Assembly (NCBI GenBank): GCA_016296985.1
Contig: JAEDHM010000032.1
Coordinates: 1 to 13,314 of the forward strand
Direction of reading: 5' to 3'
DNA from: Clostridia bacterium
GTDB taxonomy: Bacteria > Bacillota > Clostridia > Christensenellales > CAG-1252
Length of the DNA stretch: 13,314 nt
Below the pieces are notes generated by a model. The model made no database searches. It was not told where the DNA came from and saw nothing but the letters and a program-made list of their open reading frames with translations. This document shows, piece by piece, positions 1 through 6,593 of the stretch (its first letter is position 1; the number at the start of each line of letters is the position of its first letter). The position numbers and the translations under genes were made by a program.

Positions 1-243
1 AAGGCGACTAAGGTAATTGTCTACGGCGTGATAAGGAACACCGCACATAGGAGCCCTTTCGGGAAGACCGCATTCTCTACCCGTCAAGGTGATTTCCAAT
101 TCTTTTGAGACAAGAACTGCATCGTCAAAAAACATTTCGTAAAAGTCGCCGAGTCGATACATGATAATAACACCCGGATACTTATCCTTCAATTTGAAGT
201 AATGTTTCATCATTGGTGATAATTTTTCTCTATCTACAGTCAT
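1..243 (-). CDS. mutS: DNA mismatch repair protein MutS, N-terminal 81 residues (3' end outside window)
   Basis: MutS recognises base mismatches and small loops and starts methyl-independent or methyl-directed mismatch repair. Only the N-terminal mismatch-recognition domain is inside the window. The translation begins MTVDREKLSPMMKHYFKLK and contains the segment GDFYEMFFDDA, in which F34-Y35-E36 is the Phe-X-Glu element that stacks on and contacts the mismatch. The following ELEITLTGRE and PMCGVPYHA stretches are also typical of MutS. The ATG (243-241) overlaps the TGA of miaB as ATGA, and a purine-rich AGGGGG ribosome-binding site ends just upstream, so translation is probably coupled to miaB. 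The frame stays open to base 1. The ATPase half cannot be judged. The identification is by motif recognition and is secure, since the FYE motif separates it from MutS2. Confidence 0.95.
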   Translation of the reverse strand, partial: MTVDREKLSPMMKHYFKLKDKYPGVIIMYRLGDFYEMFFDDAVLVSKELEITLTGRECGLPERAPMCGVPYHAVDNYLSRL

Positions 244-1556
244 TTTGTCCCCCTGATTTCGCCAAATAAAGATGCCGAACGCGAGCTTGTAATTTCAACG
301 TCATAAAACTTTCCAATCATTGATGGATCACCCTTTACGGTAACCAACCTTCCGCAAGAAGTACGACCACAAACACTTGAATCATAGCGTGGGTTGACGT
401 CTTCAACCAGAATTTCCTTTATTTTTCCTATATATTCGTCGCTTATTTCCTTGCTGATTTTGTTTTGCAAATCAACAAGTTTTGTGATTCTTGCTTTCTT
501 TACCTCTTCGGGTAATTGTACCATTCTCGCAGCAGGCGTACCTTTTCGAGGGGAATAGACAAAGGTAAAAGCATTTGAATATCTTACTTGCTCAACAAGA
601 CTTACGGTATCTTGAAAATCCTCATCAGTTTCGGTAGGAAAGCCCACCATAATGTCCGAAGTGATACCGCAATCAGGAATTTTTGATCTTATATCCGATA
701 TAATATTCAAATATTTTTCACGGTCGTAACGCCTGTTCATATCCCTCAAAACTTTCGAACTTCCCGATTGAACGGGTAAATGGATATTGTTACAAATATT
801 GTCGCAGGATGCGATTATATCAATAACCTCATTATTAAAATCTTTAGGGTGTGAAGTCATAAAGCGTAAACGGAATTTTCCTTCCATTTTCGCAATCTCA
901 CTCAAAATATCAGAAAAACGTCCGCTTTCAAGATCGCTTCCATAAGAGTCGACGTTTTGACCTAAAAGAGTAATTTCTTTATATCCTTCATCAAGCACCC
1001 TTTTTACGTCGTCGATAATATCGCTTTTTTTACGACTTCTTTCGCGACCTCTTACGTATGGTACGATACAATAGGTGCAAAAATTGTTGCAACCATACAT
1101 AATGTTTATCCATGCATTAGGATAACCTGTACGCAAAATTGGAATATCTTCCCTTATTTCGGGTTTTTCGATTTGAGGCACGTTTATATAACTTTTTTTC
1201 AAGTTTAAAATAGCAGGTTTTAAATCTTGAAGATTATTTGCGCCAAGAATTATATCAATAAAAGGAAACTTTGATTTCAATGCCTTTGCGCTTCCCTCTT
1301 GTTGAGTCATACAACCGACGACGGCAATCAGCATATCCCCTTTTCTTTCAAGCTTCATAGGCTTTAATGCGCCAATGTTACCGCCAATTCGCCTTTCAGC
1401 ATTATCGCGAATACAACAGGTGTTGAAAACAATTATATTTGCTTCAGCATCGTCATTAGTTTCTACATAACCTAATTCGGAAAGAATACCGGCGATTTTT
1501 TCCGATTCGTGCACGTTCATTTGACATCCATAAGTGTTAATTTTGTACTTTTGCAT
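240..1556 (-). CDS. miaB: tRNA-2-methylthio-N6-dimethylallyladenosine-37 synthase MiaB
   Basis: MiaB is a cytosolic radical-SAM methylthiotransferase with two [4Fe-4S] clusters. It converts i6A37 to ms2i6A37 in tRNAs reading UNN codons. Counting from the start chosen here (438 residues), the N-terminal UPF0004 domain carries the auxiliary-cluster cysteines C11 (YGCQMN), C47 (NTCCIRDNAE) and C82 (VVGCMTQQ). The radical-SAM CxxxCxxC is C156, C160, C163 (GCNNFCTYCIVP), followed by RGRERSR. A TRAM RNA-binding domain occupies about the last 65 residues. An ATG 18 bases further upstream is in frame, but GGAG (1563-1566) sits 6 bases before the ATG at 1554-1556, and the upstream ATG overlaps a candidate -10 box, so I prefer the shorter form. 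It is the first gene of a miaB-mutS operon and is transcribed divergently from the penicillin-binding protein gene. The NTCxIR and YGCxMN patterns favour MiaB over MtaB or RimO. Confidence 0.96.
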   Translation of the reverse strand: MQKYKINTYGCQMNVHESEKIAGILSELGYVETNDDAEANIIVFNTCCIRDNAERRIGGNIGALKPMKLERKGDMLIAVVGCMTQQEGSAKALKSKFPFIDIILGANNLQDLKPAILNLKKSYINVPQIEKPEIREDIPILRTGYPNAWINIMYGCNNFCTYCIVPYVRGRERSRKKSDIIDDVKRVLDEGYKEITLLGQNVDSYGSDLESGRFSDILSEIAKMEGKFRLRFMTSHPKDFNNEVIDIIASCDNICNNIHLPVQSGSSKVLRDMNRRYDREKYLNIISDIRSKIPDCGITSDIMVGFPTETDEDFQDTVSLVEQVRYSNAFTFVYSPRKGTPAARMVQLPEEVKKARITKLVDLQNKISKEISDEYIGKIKEILVEDVNPRYDSSVCGRTSCGRLVTVKGDPSMIGKFYDVEITSSRSASLFGEIRGTK

Positions 1557-1572
1557 ATTTTTCTCCGTTATC

Positions 1573-1601
1573 ATTTTAACATTTTATAATTACTTATTCA
1601 A
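1573..1601 (-). promoter_or_regulatory. Candidate sigma-A-type promoter for miaB-mutS
   Basis: On the minus strand, TTGAAT (1601-1596) is followed after 17 bases by TAAAAT (1578-1573), a good match to TTGACA-17-TATAAT. Transcription would start near 1566-1568, leaving a leader of only about ten bases with the GGAG ribosome-binding site almost at the 5' end. This supports the downstream miaB ATG. The -35 box lies inside the inverted repeat at 1586-1609. Other -10-like AT-rich words occur nearby, so the exact start is uncertain. Confidence 0.5.
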
Positions 1602-1609
1602 GTAATTAT
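1586..1609. repeat. Perfect 10-bp inverted repeat between divergent genes (candidate operator)
   Basis: The left arm ATAATTACTT (1586-1595) and the right arm AAGTAATTAT (1600-1609) are exact reverse complements around the 4-base centre ATTC. The repeat lies in the only intergenic gap of the window, between miaB and the penicillin-binding protein gene. Its centre is about 32-34 bases from both predicted transcription starts, so a bound dimeric regulator could touch both -35 regions. No T-run follows the repeat closely on either strand and the stem is A/T-rich, so a terminator role is unlikely. The regulatory role is inference. Confidence 0.55.
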
Positions 1610-1624
1610 CGAAAATTGTATAAT
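1595..1624 (+). promoter_or_regulatory. Candidate promoter for the penicillin-binding protein gene
   Basis: A consensus -10 TATAAT is present at 1619-1624. The -35 region is poor: the best fits at 16-18 base spacing (TATTCA or TTCAAG near 1595-1602) match TTGACA at only three of six positions. Transcription would begin near 1631, about 15 bases before the proposed ATG at 1646. The weak -35 next to a palindrome would fit a regulated promoter, but this is inference. Confidence 0.4.
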
Positions 1625-1645
1625 AAAGGTGTTGATACTCATACT

Positions 1646-3892
1646 ATGAGTATGAAAAAGGCAATCATTTTTCTTTCAACTTTGGGTGCGATTATAGCAT
1701 TTGCTTTAATCTTATACTTTACTTTTACCTTATCTTCCATAACCCTCGACAAAACTAAACTTTATACAGAAAAAGAACTTTCAATTTTAAGCGTAGAAGG
1801 AACTAAAATTAATGAAGAATTCGGAGCAATTGACTACTCTGATATACCTGAAAATTTAAAAAACGCTTTTATATCCGTTGAGGATAAAAGATTTTACAAG
1901 CACAACGGAATTGATGGAATCCGCCTTTTAGGGGCGATTTTTTATGATTTGAAAACCAAATCTTTTGCTCAGGGTGCGTCAACCATTTCATCACAATTAA
2001 TAAAAAACACCCATCTTGGAAATGAAAAAACTATAAAAAGAAAAATTCAAGAGGCAAAACTTACCTTAGAACTTGAAAAAAAATATACGAAAAATGAAAT
2101 CATAACAATGTATCTAAATGTGCTGTATTTCGGAAATGGAATTTACGGCGTAAATCAAGCCTCAAAAGTTTTTTTTGATAAGAATGTTTCAGACCTTTCC
2201 CTTGCTCAGTGCGCAGGACTTGCCGCAGTAGTGGTCGCGCCCGCAAAATACTCCCCACTTCTAAATTATGAAAACCACGTTGAAAGACGAAACTTGGTTT
2301 TGTTTCTTATGCAAAAGGAAGGATATATCTCCCAATCCGATCTTGATAACGCACTAGCCGAAAGTTATACCATTTCAAACAAGAAAAACAATCCTTACGT
2401 TTCTTACGTATCTTCTACCATTTATGAAGCAAGTCAAATTTTGAAACTTGATGAGAAAAAACTAAAAACTAAAAACTACACAATTGAAACTTATTGTGAA
2501 ATAGACGAACAAAAGAATCTTTCTCAGGCAATAAATAATCCTGACCTTGCAAAAGAAAATCATAATCATATTCCTAGTGACAGAATCGCTATGGTATGCG
2601 ATAATAACAGTCAAGGAATATCTGCCTATTATTCAACTACGATGATCGCACCTCAAACTATTTCACGGCAGGCAGGCTCAGTGATCAAGCCCATATTGTC
2701 CTACGGTTGTGCCTTCGAGCAAGGAATTCTGCTTCCTGACTCACCAATTTTAGATGAATATACCAACTTCTCAGGTTATGCGCCTAAAAACTTTGGTAAT
2801 AACTATTTGGGATGGACAAACGTAAGAAATGCAATAGCAACGTCATCAAACGTATCTGCTGTAAAAGTGATGGAATATACAGGGATTGAAAATGCTTTAA
2901 ATTTTGGAGAAAAATTAGGACTAACCTTTAACAAACAAGACTACAACCTTACTTCTGCCCTTGGAAGTTCGTGCGTCACAATTCCCACGCTTTTGGGAGC
3001 ATATTCAACAATTGCTCGATATGGAAAGTTATGTAAACCTACGTTTATAAAACGTATTTTAGACCAAAACGGAAATACTATTTATAAACACGAAGTTAAA
3101 GAAAAACAAGTAATAGGCTCTGACGTAGCCTATTTGATATCTGATACCCTTGAAGCTGTGGTGCAAAATGGTACGGGTAAAAAACTCAAAGCACTAAATT
3201 ACCCTATTTACGCAAAAACAGGGACGGTAGAAAATGGTAAATACAACTCTGACGCATGGTGCGTGGGGTACACTGACAAGCTTAGTTTTTGTTTTTGGTA
3301 TGGGAATCTTACTATGAAAAAAGAAAGTATGCTTGACAATAATGTAACCGGAGGAAGTTATCCCACCTTATGCGCAAGACAATTTTTGTCAAATAATAAA
3401 TTCATAGGGGAAAAACTTGAAGTTCCTAAGACGATCAAAAAGATTGATATCGATTTATACGAATTAAATAATAACAATAATTTGCTCGAAGCATCCGAAG
3501 AAACTCCTCTTTTGTATAGAAAAAGCATTAACGTCGGATTTCAAACAAAAATTCCCCTTTCAAATACTTTCAAATGCCCAAAAATCTCTTCAGTTGATAT
3601 AGATAGTATAGGGAATATTGGAAAATTGATTATTACGTTACCAAACTGTTTCGGGTGCGAAATATCAACCGTTTCTGATACAAATTGCGAGAATTGTACA
3701 ACTTTATATCCTAAAAATTCGAAGATAGAATATACCTTTTTTGGCGAAGGGAAAATTCAATTTGTGATAAAGCCCTTTTTTGATAGTGAGAAAAAAAGAA
3801 TATACGGTAAAACCGTATATTCAAATCCCATGTATTTATCTGATAGGAGCAATTTCGATGACTTCGATATTTTCCAAGGCCTTTTCGATTAG
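1646..3892 (+). CDS. Bifunctional class A penicillin-binding protein (glycosyltransferase/transpeptidase) with cysteine-bearing C-terminal tail
   Basis: This membrane-anchored cell-wall enzyme polymerises lipid II glycan strands and crosslinks peptide stems outside the membrane. From the ATG at 1646 it has 748 residues. It has a short cytoplasmic start (MSMKKA), one membrane segment at about residues 6-30, and a GT51 glycosyltransferase domain: FISVEDKRFYKHNGID with catalytic E79, GASTISSQLIKN at 110, KRKIQEAKL at 131, FGNGIYGVNQAS. The transpeptidase domain has SVIK with S345 nucleophile, SSN at 400-402 and KTGT at 524-527. All three transpeptidase motifs are intact. The last 140 or so residues match no domain I recognise and contain two CxxC pairs (668/671, 681/684). 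An upstream in-frame TTG (1616) is rejected because it overlaps the -10 box. An ATG at 1652 is an alternative start. AAGGTG at 1626-1631 is rather distant for a ribosome-binding site. The last 57 bases overlap thiI tail to tail. Confidence 0.93.
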   Translation: MSMKKAIIFLSTLGAIIAFALILYFTFTLSSITLDKTKLYTEKELSILSVEGTKINEEFGAIDYSDIPENLKNAFISVEDKRFYKHNGIDGIRLLGAIFYDLKTKSFAQGASTISSQLIKNTHLGNEKTIKRKIQEAKLTLELEKKYTKNEIITMYLNVLYFGNGIYGVNQASKVFFDKNVSDLSLAQCAGLAAVVVAPAKYSPLLNYENHVERRNLVLFLMQKEGYISQSDLDNALAESYTISNKKNNPYVSYVSSTIYEASQILKLDEKKLKTKNYTIETYCEIDEQKNLSQAINNPDLAKENHNHIPSDRIAMVCDNNSQGISAYYSTTMIAPQTISRQAGSVIKPILSYGCAFEQGILLPDSPILDEYTNFSGYAPKNFGNNYLGWTNVRNAIATSSNVSAVKVMEYTGIENALNFGEKLGLTFNKQDYNLTSALGSSCVTIPTLLGAYSTIARYGKLCKPTFIKRILDQNGNTIYKHEVKEKQVIGSDVAYLISDTLEAVVQNGTGKKLKALNYPIYAKTGTVENGKYNSDAWCVGYTDKLSFCFWYGNLTMKKESMLDNNVTGGSYPTLCARQFLSNNKFIGEKLEVPKTIKKIDIDLYELNNNNNLLEASEETPLLYRKSINVGFQTKIPLSNTFKCPKISSVDIDSIGNIGKLIITLPNCFGCEISTVSDTNCENCTTLYPKNSKIEYTFFGEGKIQFVIKPFFDSEKKRIYGKTVYSNPMYLSDRSNFDDFDIFQGLFD
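3791..3822 (-). terminator. Intrinsic terminator of the pheT-thiI operon, inside the penicillin-binding protein gene
   Basis: GAATATACGGT (3798-3808) and ACCGTATATTC (3812-3822) form a perfect 11-bp stem with a 3-base loop. Read on the minus strand, the stem is followed at once by seven T residues (3797-3791). It begins 13 bases after the thiI stop codon (3836-3838). The geometry is that of a factor-independent terminator for minus-strand transcription only: on the plus strand there is no T-run after the stem. The same bases encode the KKRIYGKTVYSNP region of the opposite-strand protein. Confidence 0.88.
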
Positions 3893-5002
3893 CCCCTCAA
3901 CGTCCAATTTTGATTCGGCTTTTTCTATAATATCAAGCTTTGGTTTAATTACAGGGTTTTTAGGAAGGAAGACTGTACAACAATCTTCATATGGTAAGAT
4001 GCTTGTATCAAAAGTACCTATGTCCTTTGCTACTGCAATAATTTCTTCCTTATCCATACCAATAAGAGGACGGAAAACAGGAAGTTTTTCAACTACGCTA
4101 TTTGTAACCAAAATGCTTTCTTGAGTTTGAGATGCAACTTGAGCAAGACTTTCACCCGTAGTAATGCTTCCACAAAAGTTTGCAAGGGCTATTCTTTCAG
4201 CAATTCGCATCATAATACGGCGCATTATTGTAATCATAAATTCGGCAGGACATAAACGATGTATTTCTTGTTGAATTTCGGTAAATGATACGACGAAAAG
4301 TTTCATTTCTCCACAGTAATCAGCAAGTTTTTGCGCCAATTCAATAACCTTTTCTTTTGCTTTCAAACTTGTATAAGGGAAACTGTGAAAATGTAATCCA
4401 TACATTCTCATTCCCCTTTTTGCCATTTTATATACAGCAACAGGGCTATCGATTCCACCGGACAATAAAGCAAGACCGTTTCCCGACGAACCAATAGGCA
4501 TACCACCACGGCAAAAAACCTTTTCCATAAACACGTATGCTGTATGATTTTCCCGTATGTCAACGGAAATTTCTCTATCTGGATTATATAAATCAACACT
4601 TAAATCAGGATTGGATTTTAAAACTTCACCACCCAAATATTTAGCAATCTCCACTGAAGTTTTATCAAGAGTTTTGTCCGCGCGATTTACGGTTATTCTA
4701 AACGTACCGCTTTCAGGTGCAGCCATAACGCACAATTTTGCGATTTCTTCATAGTTTGTGCTTACTTTATAAGCAAGGGAAATAGAATGAAGACCAAAAA
4801 CGTTTTTTAGTCTTGAGATAATTCTATCCGTATTTTCTTCGGAGAATTTTTCAACGAAAAATCTATTTTGATTTCTTACCAAAACACAGGGAATATCAGC
4901 AAGATTTTTTTTGATATTCTCCATTTGTACCTTTTCAAAATAGGCTTTGTTTCTACCCTTGAGATAAATTTCACCAATTCTAACTAAAATTACTTGTTCC
5001 AT
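3836..5002 (-). CDS. thiI: tRNA 4-thiouridine synthase ThiI (short form, no rhodanese domain)
   Basis: ThiI adenylates U8 of tRNA and replaces its oxygen with sulfur to give s4U8, a near-UV sensor. In some bacteria it also supplies sulfur for the thiamine thiazole. The 388-residue protein has the N-terminal ferredoxin-like and THUMP region (EIYLKGRNK; THUMP about 60-165), then GGMPIGSSGNGLALL leading into the PP-loop SGGIDSP (181-187), TTGESLAQVASQTQ from 281, and PYEDCC at 337-342, the likely site of the persulfide-handling cysteine. It ends soon after, as in Bacillus ThiI, so the C-terminal rhodanese domain of E. coli ThiI is absent and sulfur would come directly from the desulfurase. The ATG lies 2 bases after the desulfurase stop, with AAGGAT at normal spacing. 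It is the last gene of operon A. Its final 57 bases overlap the convergent penicillin-binding protein gene. Confidence 0.96.
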   Translation of the reverse strand: MEQVILVRIGEIYLKGRNKAYFEKVQMENIKKNLADIPCVLVRNQNRFFVEKFSEENTDRIISRLKNVFGLHSISLAYKVSTNYEEIAKLCVMAAPESGTFRITVNRADKTLDKTSVEIAKYLGGEVLKSNPDLSVDLYNPDREISVDIRENHTAYVFMEKVFCRGGMPIGSSGNGLALLSGGIDSPVAVYKMAKRGMRMYGLHFHSFPYTSLKAKEKVIELAQKLADYCGEMKLFVVSFTEIQQEIHRLCPAEFMITIMRRIMMRIAERIALANFCGSITTGESLAQVASQTQESILVTNSVVEKLPVFRPLIGMDKEEIIAVAKDIGTFDTSILPYEDCCTVFLPKNPVIKPKLDIIEKAESKLDVEGLIEKALENIEVIEIAPIR

Positions 5003-5004
5003 AA

Positions 5005-6138
5005 TTATATCCTTTTATATTTTACTAAATCGTTATATTCTTCAATAATTGAATTTCCAACAAATTCCGCATCCTTTTCATCGGTGCTTGAGGAAATGCT
5101 TATTCGAATTACTCCTTCGTAGTGAGTATTATCAAGTTTTAAGGCCTTTGCAACTCGACCAACTCCACCGTTTGACGAACAAGCAGAGCCAATGCCAACC
5201 ATAATACCGTATTTTTCAAGAGAATGCATCAATACTTCCCCTCTTACACCTTCCATTGCAAAAGTCAAAATGTGAGGAGCAGATTTTTCACCTGTAAGCC
5301 ATTGAATATTAGGCATATTTGACAAAATATCACGAAGTTTACCAAAAAATAGTTTTGATTTTTCTCTCAAAATAGACATTTGAGAATAAGCTTCTTGTGC
5401 TGCAAGAGAAAATGCCACAATTCCTGCAACGTTTTCAGTTGAGGATCGCATACCCTTTTCTTGTCCTCCACCAAATAGATAGGGTGAAAGATGAACTCCC
5501 CTTTTAACGTAAAGTAAACCTATTCCTTTAGGCGCGCCGACTTTATGACCGCTGATGCTATAAAAATCCACACCTAAACTTTCAAGATTCACCGGGACTT
5601 TGCAAAATGCTTGTACACCGTCGCTGTGGAATAAAATATCTTTTTTGAAAGCTTTAGTTGTTTTCACAAGGTCTTCAATTGGGTTTATTGCGCCCGTAAC
5701 GTTGTTGACGTGCATAATGGACACAAGACAAGTATCATTTGTCAAAAGCTTTTTAAATTCGCTTAAAATAACACGACCATAAGCATCAACAGGAGCAAAG
5801 ACTACCTCGTATCCTTTCATTTTTAAATCGTTTGAAACTGAAAATACAGAGGAATGTTCAGTTTCGGACAGGATAATTCGACCGCCTTTTTTCTTTCTTG
5901 CGCATTGCAAAATATGATTGTTACTTTCCGTCCCCGAAGAGGTGAAAACCAAAGTTTGAGGTTGTACGTTTAGCAAGGATGCCAGTTTATATCTCGCCTG
6001 TGAAATTGCAGTTGAAACTGTTACACCGCCTTCGTAAAGCGCTGAAGGGTTGTAAAAGAGGTTGATGCCATACGTTTCAATAGCATCTAAACAACACTTT
6101 CTCATTGGCGTAGTTGCAGCATTATCTAAATAAATCAT
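5005..6138 (-). CDS. Cysteine desulfurase (class V aminotransferase fold, IscS/NifZ-like)
   Basis: This PLP enzyme removes sulfur from cysteine as an enzyme-bound persulfide, leaving alanine. The 377-residue protein starts YLDNAATTP and continues with NPSALYEGG and SSGTESNNH. H95 (SETEHSS) should stack on PLP, D173 (HSDGVQA) should contact the ring nitrogen, K199 (SGHKVGAPKG) is the PLP Schiff-base lysine, and C320 (GSACSSNGG) is the persulfide cysteine. RISISS near the C-terminus is also family-typical. Placed 2 bases before thiI, it is most simply the dedicated sulfur donor of ThiI, as described for NifZ-ThiI in Bacillus. A wider role in iron-sulfur cluster supply, for example for MiaB, cannot be excluded. 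The ATG overlaps the previous stop (ATGA) and has AAGGAAG six bases upstream. The symbol is left blank because NifZ, YrvO and IscS cannot be told apart by sequence reading alone. Confidence 0.94.
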   Translation of the reverse strand: MIYLDNAATTPMRKCCLDAIETYGINLFYNPSALYEGGVTVSTAISQARYKLASLLNVQPQTLVFTSSGTESNNHILQCARKKKGGRIILSETEHSSVFSVSNDLKMKGYEVVFAPVDAYGRVILSEFKKLLTNDTCLVSIMHVNNVTGAINPIEDLVKTTKAFKKDILFHSDGVQAFCKVPVNLESLGVDFYSISGHKVGAPKGIGLLYVKRGVHLSPYLFGGGQEKGMRSSTENVAGIVAFSLAAQEAYSQMSILREKSKLFFGKLRDILSNMPNIQWLTGEKSAPHILTFAMEGVRGEVLMHSLEKYGIMVGIGSACSSNGGVGRVAKALKLDNTHYEGVIRISISSSTDEKDAEFVGNSIIEEYNDLVKYKRI

Positions 6139-6593
6139 TTTATACTTCCTTTAAGTAAAGCTAACATATACAAGTCGGTACACAAAGTGAAAGAGCGTCC
6201 ATCTCTAGTCCTTAAAGTAAAAATCTCTCCGTTACCATTGTACAATTTGTTTTCGCAAATTTCTCCTAAAGTTATAGACTCAATATCTTCAAAATTGAAA
6301 AAGGCAACCTGTTTGAACTTTTTGTAACCTTTTGATTTTAAGACTTCAAAACCTCTTTCAGAAATTGCGCATTTGTAATGATTGAAAACAGCATAAGAAA
6401 TATTAACTGCCACAATCCCTATTACCCAAAGACCTAATGTAATTCCTATATAGTAATAGACTTCAAACAGAATACCGATGATCAAAAGACCAAGACCGCC
6501 CAAAAATGAAAGCCAAGAAAAATAGATACTTAAAAGCTTAAGCATTACCTTCCATCTTATGTTACATTGATCAACGTATTCGTACTTTTCCAT
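6135..6593 (-). CDS. Uncharacterised membrane protein, two helices plus a possible bacterial PH-like domain
   Basis: I do not recognise this 152-residue protein. After a polar start (EKYEYVDQCNIRWK) there are two adjacent hydrophobic segments at about 22-45 and 47-69, forming a hairpin that leaves both ends on the same side, probably the cytoplasm. The remaining 80 residues alternate beta-like strands: YKCAISERGFEVL, FKQVAFFNFEDIESITLGE, GEIFTLRTRDGRSFTLCTD, then a short helix. This pattern resembles the membrane-linked bacterial PH domains (bPH2/YcxB-like), but that is inference. The start codon shares one base with the mutS2 stop (TAATG) and no Shine-Dalgarno sequence is visible upstream, so it probably depends on re-initiation after mutS2. 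Its stop overlaps the desulfurase ATG. The tight packing argues that it is a real expressed gene, although nothing in the neighbours gives a specific function. Confidence 0.8.
   Translation of the reverse strand: MEKYEYVDQCNIRWKVMLKLLSIYFSWLSFLGGLGLLIIGILFEVYYYIGITLGLWVIGIVAVNISYAVFNHYKCAISERGFEVLKSKGYKKFKQVAFFNFEDIESITLGEICENKLYNGNGEIFTLRTRDGRSFTLCTDLYMLALLKGSIK

Noticed and set aside
1585..1590. A second plus-strand TATAAT
   Set aside because: It lies in the left part of the palindrome and has no -35-like word at 16-18 bases upstream; it is best explained as part of the repeat.
1616..1645. TTG start giving ten extra residues on the penicillin-binding protein
   Set aside because: The TTG immediately precedes and overlaps the consensus -10 TATAAT, so it would not be in the transcript, and the extra residues precede an otherwise normal N-terminal anchor.
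3893..4100. Search for a plus-strand terminator after the penicillin-binding protein gene
   Set aside because: Short T-runs occur (for example near 3917-3922 and 3956-3961) but none follows a convincing stem, so no terminator is called.
3780..4124. Plus-strand open frame of 114 codons across the end of the penicillin-binding protein gene and thiI
   Set aside because: It is the antisense shadow of thiI with no ribosome-binding site, and both overlapping genes have strong family motifs.
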